From NCBI GenBank assembly GCA_035363095.1, contig DAOSEK010000013.1:1-28015 (forward strand): a DNA stretch of 28,015 nucleotides. The letters run 5' to 3'. The position numbers were made by a program, and so were the translations under genes. The notes below the pieces were generated by a model, which saw nothing but the letters and a program-made list of their open reading frames with translations, had not been told where the DNA came from and did not search any database. The stretch is from DAOSEK01 sp035363095. GTDB taxonomy: Archaea; Nanobdellota; Nanobdellia; Woesearchaeales; UBA119. Each line of letters begins with the position of its first letter. Positions within the stretch are counted from its first letter, which is position 1. Shown piece after piece: positions 14,656-22,266 of the stretch.

Positions 14656-16071
14656 ATGTCTTTTGATAATAAACATCTTTTGGAAGGTTCAGTAACAAAA
14701 TCAATATTTAAATTATCTTTACCGATAATACTTTCAAACCTGCTTCAAACTGCTTACAATCTAACAGATACTTTTTGGGTTGGAAGATTAGGGCCAAATG
14801 CAGTAGCATCAGTTTCAATTAGCTTCCCAATAATATTTTTGCTAATCTCAATAGGTTCAGGATTAGCCCTTGCTGGTACTATACTCGTATCTCAGTATCA
14901 AGGAAAAAAAGACCAGCAAAAAGTGAACCATATCTCCACACAAACTATTCTACTAACAGCAATATTTGCATTATTAATATCAGTTATTGGATATCTTATC
15001 TCTCCCCTATTACTATCAATGATGGGTGCAGAACAAACAGTGTACAATGACGCAGTTTCCTATCTTCAGATAATATTTCTTGGAATGATATCTCTTTTTA
15101 TGTTTGGAGTATTCCAATCACTTTTAAGAGGAGTAGGAAATGCCAAAACCCCACTTTATGTAATACTATTTACAGTTATTTTAAATCTAATACTTGACCC
15201 TTTGTTAATATTTGGATTTTGGTTCATTCCTCCACTAGGAGTAGTTGGCGCAGCATATGCAACAATAGCAACCCAAACCCTTGCAGCAATTATTGGAATT
15301 GGAATGCTTCTAAGCTCTAAATATTCAATCCATATTAAACCTAAAAACTTTAAGCCCGATTTTAAACTAATGAAAAGAATGTTTCTATTAGGCCTTCCAG
15401 CATCAATTGAACAATCAATGAGGGCTTTAGGAATGACGATAATGACTTTTCTTGTAACCAGTTTTGGAACAATAACTATCGCTGCGTACGGAATAGGAAC
15501 AAGAATCTTAAGCTTTATCATAATCCCTGCAATAGGAATTTCAATAGCAACATCTACTCTTGTTGGGCAAAACATTGGCGCTGGAAAGCCTAAACGAGCA
15601 AAACAAATCACTAAAATAAGTTCTGAGTTGAGTTTTGTGATTCTGACATCAGTAGGAATAATTCTTTTTATATTCTCAAATCAGATTGCTGAATTTTTCA
15701 TTCCAAATGAGTTGGAAGTAATAACATCAAGCTCTCTTTTCATAAGGATAATGGCACTTACATTTGGTTTTATAGGATTCCAGCAAGCATTATTGGGCGC
15801 ATTTAGAGGCGCAGGTAACACAATAATTACAATGGTACTGTCGATAATCTCTTTATGGATATTTCAGTTTCCTTTCGCTTACATTCTATCTCATAACATA
15901 TCTTTGGGCGAAATAGGAATTTGGCTTTCTTTTCCTATTTCAAATGTATTGTCTGCAATAGTGGCAATAATTTGGTACAAAAAACGCTCTTTAAAAGAGA
16001 ACAAGCCCATATTTGAGGATGAACTAGCAAAGGAAGTGATGAATGAGTCAGTAATAGACGATGTGATATAA
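14656..16071 (+). CDS. MATE-family efflux transporter
   Basis: A 471-residue polytopic membrane protein with about 12 hydrophobic segments in two homologous halves. It matches the MATE (MatE) family, which exports cationic or other compounds using Na+ or H+ gradients. Typical features are the first-helix stretch LSLPIILSNLLQTAYNLTDTFWVGRLG, the second half starting LGLPASIEQSMRALGMTIM, and repeated VGQNIGAGKPKRA and GAFRGAGNT loops. The C-terminal tail (about 448-471) is charged and cytosolic. The substrate cannot be told from sequence. It stands alone between the divergent DRG gene and groES, with its own TATA element. Confidence 0.93.
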   Translation: MSFDNKHLLEGSVTKSIFKLSLPIILSNLLQTAYNLTDTFWVGRLGPNAVASVSISFPIIFLLISIGSGLALAGTILVSQYQGKKDQQKVNHISTQTILLTAIFALLISVIGYLISPLLLSMMGAEQTVYNDAVSYLQIIFLGMISLFMFGVFQSLLRGVGNAKTPLYVILFTVILNLILDPLLIFGFWFIPPLGVVGAAYATIATQTLAAIIGIGMLLSSKYSIHIKPKNFKPDFKLMKRMFLLGLPASIEQSMRALGMTIMTFLVTSFGTITIAAYGIGTRILSFIIIPAIGISIATSTLVGQNIGAGKPKRAKQITKISSELSFVILTSVGIILFIFSNQIAEFFIPNELEVITSSSLFIRIMALTFGFIGFQQALLGAFRGAGNTIITMVLSIISLWIFQFPFAYILSHNISLGEIGIWLSFPISNVLSAIVAIIWYKKRSLKENKPIFEDELAKEVMNESVIDDVI

Positions 16072-16118
16072 GCACATTTCTTAATATATTTCCTTAATAT
16101 AGTCTTTTTTTTAGAAAT

Positions 16119-16183
16119 CTTTAAATATACCCTTCCTCTACCTTTTGTTGATTTAAAATCAACTAAGTTTATCTAAGATAAAC
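16119..16183 (+). promoter_or_regulatory. groES promoter with two inverted repeats
   Basis: TATA-like CTTTAAATATAC (16119-16130) predicts a start near 16150. Two perfect inverted repeats follow: GTTGATTT-A-AAATCAAC at 16147-16163, straddling that start, and GTTTATC-TAA-GATAAAC at 16167-16183. They do not match the bacterial CIRCE element. A repressor operator or a structured leader about 75 nt long are both possible. Confidence 0.5.
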
Positions 16184-16225
16184 AAAACCTGAGTTAATAC
16201 TCAAAAAATATGGGGTGAAAAGAAA

Positions 16226-16501
16226 ATGAAACTAAAAGTATTAGGGCCAAGAGCTCTATTAAAGGTAGTAGAAAAAGAAGAAAAGACTAAAGGTGGGCTT
16301 TATGTCCCTGATTCTGCAAGAGAATCTAACAAAGAAGGGATTGTTGAAGAGGTAGGAAAATATGATGACGAAAAAAAGATATTTCCTGTCAAAAAAGGAG
16401 ACAAAGTAATCTATACTGGATATTCTTCAAGCGAGATTACAATAAATGAAGAAAAATACATCATAATAGATGTAAAAGATATATTAGCTATAATTGAGTG
16501 A
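16226..16501 (+). CDS. groES: Group I co-chaperonin GroES
   Basis: A 91-residue Cpn10, the lid of the bacterial-type GroEL chamber. The start of the beta barrel (LKVLGPRALLKV), the mobile-loop region TKGGLYVPDSARE, which contacts GroEL, and GKYD...PVKKGDKVIYTGYSSSEI all fit the family and its usual 90-100 residues. A Shine-Dalgarno GGGGTGA lies upstream of the ATG, unlike the leaderless neighbours. The stop TGA overlaps the Shine-Dalgarno of groEL, so the two genes form an operon. Bacterial-type chaperonins are rare in archaea (best known in Methanosarcina), suggesting acquisition by transfer. Confidence 0.95.
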   Translation: MKLKVLGPRALLKVVEKEEKTKGGLYVPDSARESNKEGIVEEVGKYDDEKKIFPVKKGDKVIYTGYSSSEITINEEKYIIIDVKDILAIIE

Positions 16502-16511
16502 GGTGAAAGAT

Positions 16512-18152
16512 ATGGCATCAAAAATAATAAAATACGATACCGAGGCAAGAGCTTCAATAATAAAAGGTGTTGAAAAGATTTCAAAGGCTGTCAAGATTAC
16601 ACTGGGCCCTAGAGGAAAATATGTCATTTTAGACAAAGGCTTTGGAAGCCCAACAATAATAAATGATGGTGTTACTATAGCAAAAGAGATAGAACTTCAA
16701 GATAAATTTGAAAATGTTGGAGCAGAACTAATAAAAGAAGTAGCTTCAAAGACCCAAGATGTATCAGGCGATGGAACCACAACCGCAACAATTCTTGCAG
16801 AAGCTATTGTTAAAGAAGGCCTAAAAAACATAACTGCTGGAGCAAATCCTGTTGAAGTAAAAAAGGGAATTGATATCGCAACAAAACAAGTAGTTGATTA
16901 CCTAAAAAAAGTAAGTATACCAATAAAAGACAAAGCAAGAATAACTCAAGTTGCAACAATCTCTGCAAACAATGACGAAGAGATAGGCTCATTAATTGCT
17001 CAGGCTATGGAAAAAGTAGGAAACAAAGGAGTAATCACAGTAGAAGAAGCAAAATCAATGGACACTTCACTTGAAGTCGTTGAAGGAATGCAGTTTGACA
17101 GAGGCTATCTTTCTCCTTACATGGTAACGGATGCAGAAAAGATGGAAGCCAGTTTAGAGGATGCTTATGTTTTAATCTATGATAAAAAAGTTTCCTCAAT
17201 GAAAAGCCTTGTAAAAATACTTGAAGGAGTAGCCCAGCAAAATAAATCCCTTTTGATAATTGCAGAAGATATTGAGGGAGAGGCACTTGCTACGATAATC
17301 CTAAATGTAATCAGAGGAGTAATCAAAGTAGTTGCAGTAAAAGCTCCAAGCTTTGGCGATGAAAGAAAAGAGATGCTTGAAGATATCGCAGTAATTACTG
17401 GTGGGAATGTAATCTCTGATGAAAAGGGAATGAAACTTGAAAACGCTACACTTGAGATGCTTGGAACTGCATCAAAAATCAAGATTGACAAAGACAAAAC
17501 AATAGTTGTTAGTGGTGGCGGCAAAAAAGAGGATATCCAAAAAAGGATCGCCCAAATTGAAAAACAAATTGATAACACAACATCTGATTTTGAAAAAGAA
17601 GATCTTCAAAAAAGGCTTGCAAAACTTTCAGGTGGAGTAGCAGTTATCAAGGTAGGAGCTGCTACCGAAACAGAGATGAAAGAGAAAAAAGCAAGAGTAG
17701 ATGATGCAATGCATGCTACAAGAGCTGCAGTTGAGGAAGGCGTAGTAACTGGTGGTGGTGTAGCCCTAATGAGAGCTGCCCACGAATTAAAAGAAGACTT
17801 GTTACACGGCGATGAAAAAGTAGGATTCACAATCCTTAAAAAAGCCCTTGAAGCACCAATACGTCAAATCATAGAAAACGCTGGTCTTGAAGCATCAGTC
17901 GTAGTAGACAAAGTAAAAACCAACAAGAATGTAAACTTCGGCTTCAACGCGAAAACCTCTGAGTACGAAGACCTCGTTGAATCTGGTGTTATTGACCCCA
18001 CAAAAGTTGCAAGAAGTGCACTTCAAAACGCATCAAGCATTGCCGGGCTTATACTTGTAACCGATGCAGTTGTTACTGATGCACCAGAAAAAGAGGACAA
18101 AACACCTGCAATGCCTCCGCAGGGCGGATATCCTGGGATGGATATGATGTAA
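16512..18152 (+). CDS. groEL: Group I chaperonin GroEL
   Basis: A 546-residue Cpn60 of bacterial type that folds proteins in an ATP-driven double ring with GroES. The N-terminal equatorial domain has LGPRGKYVILDKGFGSPTI and the ATP-binding DVSGDGTTTATILA. The apical domain has YLSPYMVTDAEKM and VKAPSFGDERKEML. The second equatorial part has the hydrolysis-related VDDAMHATRAAVEEGVVTGGG. The tail PPQGGYPGMDMM is a short version of the Gly/Met tail. A frame start TTG at 16494 is rejected because the GGTGA Shine-Dalgarno at 16502-16506 places initiation at the ATG at 16512. It is co-transcribed with groES. No thermosome gene is in this window, so coexistence of both chaperonin groups cannot be judged. 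Confidence 0.97.
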   Translation: MASKIIKYDTEARASIIKGVEKISKAVKITLGPRGKYVILDKGFGSPTIINDGVTIAKEIELQDKFENVGAELIKEVASKTQDVSGDGTTTATILAEAIVKEGLKNITAGANPVEVKKGIDIATKQVVDYLKKVSIPIKDKARITQVATISANNDEEIGSLIAQAMEKVGNKGVITVEEAKSMDTSLEVVEGMQFDRGYLSPYMVTDAEKMEASLEDAYVLIYDKKVSSMKSLVKILEGVAQQNKSLLIIAEDIEGEALATIILNVIRGVIKVVAVKAPSFGDERKEMLEDIAVITGGNVISDEKGMKLENATLEMLGTASKIKIDKDKTIVVSGGGKKEDIQKRIAQIEKQIDNTTSDFEKEDLQKRLAKLSGGVAVIKVGAATETEMKEKKARVDDAMHATRAAVEEGVVTGGGVALMRAAHELKEDLLHGDEKVGFTILKKALEAPIRQIIENAGLEASVVVDKVKTNKNVNFGFNAKTSEYEDLVESGVIDPTKVARSALQNASSIAGLILVTDAVVTDAPEKEDKTPAMPPQGGYPGMDMM

Positions 18153-18162
18153 ATACTAGACT

Positions 18163-18182
18163 TGATTTTTATTTTTTTTAAT
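18163..18182 (+). terminator. Poly-T terminator after groEL
   Basis: T-rich runs (GATTTTTATTTTTTTTAATT) lie just 3' of the groEL stop without a strong hairpin, as is usual for archaeal termination. Confidence 0.5.
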
Positions 18183-18293
18183 TTCTTTAAGAAAAATTCG
18201 AAAAATGATTTAGATTTAATCAAAATCATCAAAAAAATGATTGTTTTAAAAAAGGCTTACTTGATTAGGAAAATATTTCTAAATAAGGCATTG

Positions 18294-18935
18294 CTAAAAG
18301 GTTTCTGGCTCAGTACCTTTTAGAGGGACATTAGGTGTGGTTCCTTTATATCCCCCAATAGTCCGCTTAGGAGTTTGTTTGAGACTCACCACTGCATTAG
18401 GATCGTATTCTGGATTTTCTACAAAGCATTTATTTTTCACATCAATATACCCTCTCAAGAATTCTTTGGGAATTTTGTAGCTTCTATCTGCGCCTTGGAT
18501 TCCCAGATCAATTTTGTTATTATTTTCTAATTCTTCAAAAACACTATTAAAATAATACAGGCCACCTGTTTCGCCAGGCTTTGGATTTGGAATAGCAACG
18601 ATACCAATACACTTATAATTTCTATGGGGCCAGTTAAGAATCTTATCTATACATTCCCCCATCTCAGGTGAGCCACAATCACACAACGGAATTGTAGTAG
18701 AAAGCAAATCACTCTCACTTGCATACAAACCTTCCCTCATTATACTATCAGCGCATCTTTCTGATGTTCCATGACCTGCGTATGAATATCCTGGAACAAA
18801 ATATTTTTTAAATATATCCTCGAGCCATTTAGTTTGAGGATTTTGAGAACTCCCGACTGATGCTTCTAACCCTTCATTTTCTTTAGGTTTTGTCATGTCA
18901 ATCTTTGGATCTTTATTTTTAATAAAAATATCCAT
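18294..18935 (-). CDS. Hypothetical protein with an ADP-ribosyltransferase-like motif
   Basis: A 213-residue soluble protein of no family I can name. After a polar N-terminus (1-45), the stretch GHGTSERCADSIMREGLYASE has the HGT...SI...GL pattern of the first conserved block of PARP/diphtheria-toxin-type ADP-ribosyltransferases. LYYFNSVFEELE and then IPKEFLRGYIDVKNKCF could supply later blocks, with Glu in KEF a possible catalytic residue. The C-terminal 45 residues are Pro/Thr/Gly-rich. No signal peptide or membrane segment is visible. An ART-like fold is inference from motifs only; a structural or unrelated HGT-containing domain is possible. It is convergent with groEL and upstream in orientation of nothing obvious that would be an antitoxin. 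Confidence 0.6.
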   Translation of the reverse strand: MDIFIKNKDPKIDMTKPKENEGLEASVGSSQNPQTKWLEDIFKKYFVPGYSYAGHGTSERCADSIMREGLYASESDLLSTTIPLCDCGSPEMGECIDKILNWPHRNYKCIGIVAIPNPKPGETGGLYYFNSVFEELENNNKIDLGIQGADRSYKIPKEFLRGYIDVKNKCFVENPEYDPNAVVSLKQTPKRTIGGYKGTTPNVPLKGTEPETF

Positions 18936-19017
18936 ACAAAAAGACGCTAAATAAATAATAATTAAACTATTTTTTTAAAAAAAACAAGTAGTCAACACAT
19001 CAATTTTCAAATCTCAT

Positions 19018-19353
19018 TTATTTCCTTTTCAAATTTACCCTTGAATCCTGCACATATGCAAGACCCAGTTTAAGGCTAACATATGCTTTCTCAAGTTCCA
19101 TACCTAAATACGCAGCATGTTCAAATCTAGAAATAAGTTTTTTCCTAATAATAGTTCTATAAATAGATTCAGGATTCTTTCCTGTAATCACATGAGTCAT
19201 AACAAATTTAGGATTGCAAAAGCCAACCTCAATTCTTTCTTTCTCAGGATTTATTCTAATCAAAAAAAATCCCAAATCACTTCTCCAAAGCCTATCTTTT
19301 TTAGCTTGAATCTCCTTTATCTCTTTTGCAAATGTAATCTTTTTTAGTTTCAT
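19018..19353 (-). CDS. DUF4346-family protein, stand-alone
   Basis: About 111 residues forming one domain. DLGFFLIRINPEKERIEVGF, HVITGKNPESIYRTIIRKKL, the strongly conserved-looking HAAYLGMELEKAYVSLKLGL and a final YVQD match the archaeal DUF4346 pattern. The domain is often found as the C-terminal part of dihydropteroate synthase-related archaeal proteins; here it is alone, and its function is unknown. The frame could start at GTG 19356 or ATG 19353. A TATA box about 25 nt upstream predicts a leaderless transcript beginning at this point, and I favour the ATG. Family recognition is from memory of the motif pattern. Confidence 0.75.
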   Translation of the reverse strand: MKLKKITFAKEIKEIQAKKDRLWRSDLGFFLIRINPEKERIEVGFCNPKFVMTHVITGKNPESIYRTIIRKKLISRFEHAAYLGMELEKAYVSLKLGLAYVQDSRVNLKRK

Positions 19354-19374
19354 CACTTAACTGAATATCTTATT

Positions 19375-19386
19375 CATTTATAAATG
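19375..19386 (-). promoter_or_regulatory. TATA box for the DUF4346 gene
   Basis: The palindromic CATTTATAAATG is centred about 25 nt before the start at 19353-19356, leaderless spacing. Confidence 0.6.
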
Positions 19387-19493
19387 TTTAAGAAATATCA
19401 TCCATATTACCTTAACCCAAAATTACTTCTAACTTCTTTTCTAGATCACAACATTAAGATTTCATTAAAAAAACTAAACCCTAATTCAAAAAT

Positions 19494-19504
19494 AATTAAA
19501 TACT
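19494..19504 (+). promoter_or_regulatory. TATA box for the DUF1624 gene
   Basis: AATTAAATACT is centred about 26 nt before the ATG at 19525; no Shine-Dalgarno sequence is present, so the mRNA is probably leaderless. Confidence 0.55.
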
Positions 19505-19524
19505 AAAACAACATAACAACCATT

Positions 19525-20238
19525 ATGAAAAAAAGATATTGGGAAATTGATTTTTTAAGAGGCATTGCAATAATTCTTATGATTTTTTATCATTTTCTTT
19601 GGGATCTAAACTATTTCTATAACACAATGATTCCACTTAATTTTGGGCTTTATAAAATCTTACAAAGAAGCATTGCAATACTTTTCATAACCCTGTCAGG
19701 AATCTCTCTTTACATAAGTACTATCGCAAAAAAATCCCCCTTCAAAAAATATCTTAAAAAAGGAATAAAAATCTTATTCTTTGGAGTAGTCATATCTATT
19801 GTAACATTCTTTATCTTTCCAAAAGATTTCGTAGTATTTGGAATTCTTCATCTCATAGGAATCTCAATAATACTATCATACCCTTTCAAAAATTCAAAAA
19901 ACCTAACTCTTTTGTTCGCCATATTACTAATAACTCTTGGAATTTTTCTTCAAAATCTAGAATTTGACAACAATAGCTTAGTATTCTTTGGACTAAAAAC
20001 AAACACTTTCTCCTCACTTGATTACTATCCCCTATTCCCTTGGTTTGGTATCTTCTTATTAGGTTTAGTTATTGCAAGATTTTTTCCAACAAAAATACAT
20101 TTTTCAAAACCATTAATCCTAGAAAAAACACCCTTTAAAATAATACCCTTTTTAGGAAAGCACTCTCTTGTAATTTATCTAGTGCACCAAATAATACTAT
20201 TCATAATATTCTCAATAACAAAAACATTTATCACTTAA
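19525..20238 (+). CDS. DUF1624 membrane acyltransferase-like protein
   Basis: A 237-residue integral membrane protein with about seven hydrophobic helices. The N-terminus (YWEIDFLRGIAIILMIFYHFLWDL) is diagnostic of the DUF1624 / heparan-alpha-glucosaminide N-acetyltransferase-like catalytic family, with a conserved Arg and His in the first helix. A later segment has DYYPLFPWFGIFLLGLVIARFF and a C-terminal LGKHSLVIYLVHQIILF helix. Members transfer acyl groups to sugars or other acceptors across the membrane; the acceptor here is unknown. The gene is monocistronic and convergent with the quinone reductase-like gene. Confidence 0.88.
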   Translation: MKKRYWEIDFLRGIAIILMIFYHFLWDLNYFYNTMIPLNFGLYKILQRSIAILFITLSGISLYISTIAKKSPFKKYLKKGIKILFFGVVISIVTFFIFPKDFVVFGILHLIGISIILSYPFKNSKNLTLLFAILLITLGIFLQNLEFDNNSLVFFGLKTNTFSSLDYYPLFPWFGIFLLGLVIARFFPTKIHFSKPLILEKTPFKIIPFLGKHSLVIYLVHQIILFIIFSITKTFIT

Positions 20239-20301
20239 AAAAATTAAAATCCAATTAGGCAAAATAAACATTTAAGATAAAAAAACGGCATTCTAATCAT
20301 A

Positions 20302-20883
20302 TTATTCTTTCAAACCGATATCATACGCTATTTTTAGCCATTTCTTTCTTTTATTTAAAGAAGATACCTTAACACCGCTAAAATAGTTCTTATCAACAAT
20401 CTTTATCCCGCAAAAACCTAAAATATCCTTCATCATTTTATATCCTGGGTCCCCTACTATCCACTCATAATACAAACGTGGAGAGTCCATAGTAACAATA
20501 ATCCTTGCAGATTTTCCCTTTAAAAGCTTCTCCCATCTTGGGATAATTCCATTATATGGAAGATATCTGAATGCAAATCCAGACTGAAAAACAGTTTCAA
20601 AGAATAACTTTAACAATGCAGGAGGAGAAGACCACCAGGTAGGATACACAAAAACCAGATGTGTTGACCAATTAATTAACTCTTGCACAGATAATAACTC
20701 ATCTGATAACTTAGGCTTCTCATTGTGTTCAGATTTTAAGTAAGGGTTTAAATTTAAATCCCTTAAAATAATCTCTCTAAAGTCTAATTTAGCATCCAGT
20801 GCCCCTTCCTTGTATTTTTTAGCTAGTGCATCACAAAAGCTATTTTTCTTAGGGTGCCCATTAACAAGCAAAATTCTTTTCAT
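20302..20883 (-). CDS. Flavodoxin-like NAD(P)H:quinone oxidoreductase
   Basis: A 193-residue protein of the flavodoxin_2 fold (NQO1/MdaB/KefF type), which reduces quinones or similar acceptors with FMN or FAD and NAD(P)H. The N-terminal phosphate-binding loop is ILLVNGHPKKNSFCDALA. The conserved FVYPTWWSSPPALLKLFFETVFQSGFAF forms the flavin and active-site region. The C-terminal half (ARIIVTMDSPRLYYEWIVGDPGYKMMKDILGFCGI) matches family members. Physiological substrate is unknown; a role in oxidative or electrophile stress would suit the redox genes elsewhere in the window but is inference. A leaderless TATA box supports the ATG at 20883. Confidence 0.9.
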   Translation of the reverse strand: MKRILLVNGHPKKNSFCDALAKKYKEGALDAKLDFREIILRDLNLNPYLKSEHNEKPKLSDELLSVQELINWSTHLVFVYPTWWSSPPALLKLFFETVFQSGFAFRYLPYNGIIPRWEKLLKGKSARIIVTMDSPRLYYEWIVGDPGYKMMKDILGFCGIKIVDKNYFSGVKVSSLNKRKKWLKIAYDIGLKE

Positions 20884-20905
20884 AAAATGTAAAAATCAAT
20901 GTATT

Positions 20906-20915
20906 CTATATAAAC
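20906..20915 (-). promoter_or_regulatory. TATA box for the quinone reductase-like gene
   Basis: On the minus strand GTTTATATAG is centred about 28 nt before the ATG. Confidence 0.6.
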
Positions 20916-20944
20916 ATTATTAAAAACTATAAAACATTTTTTTA

Positions 20945-21257
20945 AATGAAAAACCTCGGCATAAATGCCGAAATATTTCGCGAATATTCTAGGTCAATCC
21001 TTGCATTAACCCCTCTATTCAAACTTTTCGCCTCAAGAATAAACCTCAAAACCAAAGTATGCGAATAAAAGAGGATTTCATGAAATCAACAACCTTACTC
21101 TAAAGGGCGAGGTATGTTGGTAATATAAAAGCATGCGCTAAATTCAGCGAGATTGTTGATTACAAAAAAGCGTACCGAGTCTTCGTGTTGAAACCCGAGA
21201 TATGCTTTTCTATTAACCTAAGTATGCAAAATGAACAAGGATTTCAAGAAATCACAA
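20945..21257 (+). repeat. Modular palindromic repeat, copy E, rearranged and decayed
   Basis: This copy fills most of the gap between the quinone reductase and ZIP genes. Module 3 is in plus orientation (about 20946-21085), starting AATGAAAAACCTCGGCATAA and ending GATTTCATGAAATC. It is followed by module 2 (about 21084-21161) and module 1 (about 21162-21215) in reverse orientation. A short module 3-like tail (AAGTATGCAAAATGAAC, GATTTCAAGAAATC) extends to about 21257. The module 1 palindrome is decayed here. The order and orientation differ from copy B, so modules move or invert separately. No direct repeats flank it. Confidence 0.8.
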
Positions 21258-21323
21258 TTCTTCTAAAAATCTATTTCAATCCTAAATACCTTAGTTCATA
21301 TATAATTTATTATAAAAAAACAA

Positions 21324-22055
21324 CTAAATCATTCCTAATCCAATCACAAACAAAATCCCTGCAACCAAAGAAAAAATAGTAGTATGATTTGATAGTTTAG
21401 AACAAGAAGTGGGAATAATCTCATCGCTTGTAATATATATCATAAGCCCAGCTGTCACTGCTACTATAAAGCCTACAAACCCCTTTGAAATATAATTATA
21501 AAACCAGCTTGTAACAAAAAAGCCTATAAGTATTGGGATTGCAGTTGAAGAAGATACCAGAAATGATTTCAATCTATTTTTAGTACATCTATAATATGGT
21601 GCAGAAGTGCAAATTCCTTCTGGAATATTATGTATTGCAATAGCAAGAGCAATAACAAAACTCATCTTAGTTTCTGTTACTGCACCAATAGCAATAGCCA
21701 TTCCTTCTGGAATGTTGTGTATAAAGATTCCTATTATCAGATAAAGTGCTGTCTTTTTAAGATTGTGTCCTTGTTCTTGTGTACAAAATGATGGGTGGAT
21801 ATGGGGCATAAGTCTATCAATCCCAAACATCAAAATTGCTCCACTAATGATTCCTAACAAACAAACAATTATTGAAGACATTTCAATCGAATGTGGAATC
21901 AGCTCTAAAAAAGAAATAGCAAGCATAACGCCCCCAGCAAAAGAGAGCATATTATACATAAATCTATCACTTGGCTTCTTTAAAACTCCTATAAAAGAGC
22001 CTATTACCGGTCCTAAAACCGAAATCACAACAATCCACAAAAGCACCCAATCCAT
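21324..22055 (-). CDS. ZIP-family metal transporter
   Basis: A 243-residue membrane protein with about eight helices. The diagnostic ZIP metal-binding helices contain HNIPEG twice: IHNIPEGMAIAIG and AIHNIPEGICTSAP. ELIPHS and TSDEIIP contribute further likely metal ligands. A His/Cys-bearing loop (MPHIHPSFCTQEQGH) lies between helices three and four, as in many ZIPs, and could bind zinc. The likely substrate is Zn2+ or a related divalent metal, imported to the cytoplasm (GufA-like branch). A TATA box about 30 nt upstream indicates a leaderless mRNA divergent from taw1. Confidence 0.93.
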   Translation of the reverse strand: MDWVLLWIVVISVLGPVIGSFIGVLKKPSDRFMYNMLSFAGGVMLAISFLELIPHSIEMSSIIVCLLGIISGAILMFGIDRLMPHIHPSFCTQEQGHNLKKTALYLIIGIFIHNIPEGMAIAIGAVTETKMSFVIALAIAIHNIPEGICTSAPYYRCTKNRLKSFLVSSSTAIPILIGFFVTSWFYNYISKGFVGFIVAVTAGLMIYITSDEIIPTSCSKLSNHTTIFSLVAGILFVIGLGMI

Positions 22056-22078
22056 TTTTAATTACCCTAAATGGTTCT

Positions 22079-22090
22079 ATTATAAATAAT
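22079..22090 (-). promoter_or_regulatory. TATA box for the ZIP transporter gene
   Basis: ATTATTTATAAT on the minus strand is centred about 30 nt before the ATG at 22055. Confidence 0.6.
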
Positions 22091-22107
22091 TTCGCCAAAA
22101 TATCCAT

Positions 22108-22130
22108 CTCCACAGGAAACGAAGGGGTGT
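22108..22130 (+). promoter_or_regulatory. Archaeal origin recognition box (ORB)
   Basis: CTCCACAGGAAACGAAGGGG followed by TGT matches the known archaeal ORB pattern: a TCC-NNN-GGA dyad, then AAAC and the G-string GGGGT, to which Orc1/Cdc6 binds. It lies in the 211-nt divergent gap between the ZIP and taw1 genes, next to AT-rich sequence. I find only one full ORB and no orc1/cdc6 gene in the window, so it may be an isolated Orc1 site or one edge of an origin. Confidence 0.7.
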
Positions 22131-22235
22131 ATATTATGATATAAACTTGTATACTGAGTTGCTTGTTTTAAATAGTCCTTTATAAACAAAATCACAGTTT
22201 ACATATATCAAATATCCTAATACTCTTACACAAAT

Positions 22236-22245
22236 AATAAATACT
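22236..22245 (+). promoter_or_regulatory. TATA box for taw1
   Basis: AATAAATACT is centred about 26 nt before the ATG at 22267, leaderless spacing. Confidence 0.55.
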
Positions 22246-22266
22246 ATCCAAAAAACCTATCCCTTC

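Noticed and set aside
15156..15611. 151-codon minus-strand frame within the MATE gene
   Set aside because: The hydrophobic translation mirrors the transmembrane codons of the sense gene; no promoter or Shine-Dalgarno sequence.
21185..21379. 64-codon plus-strand frame between repeat copy E and the ZIP gene
   Set aside because: It begins inside repeat module 1 and overlaps the ZIP 3' end; there is no recognisable sequence or start signal.
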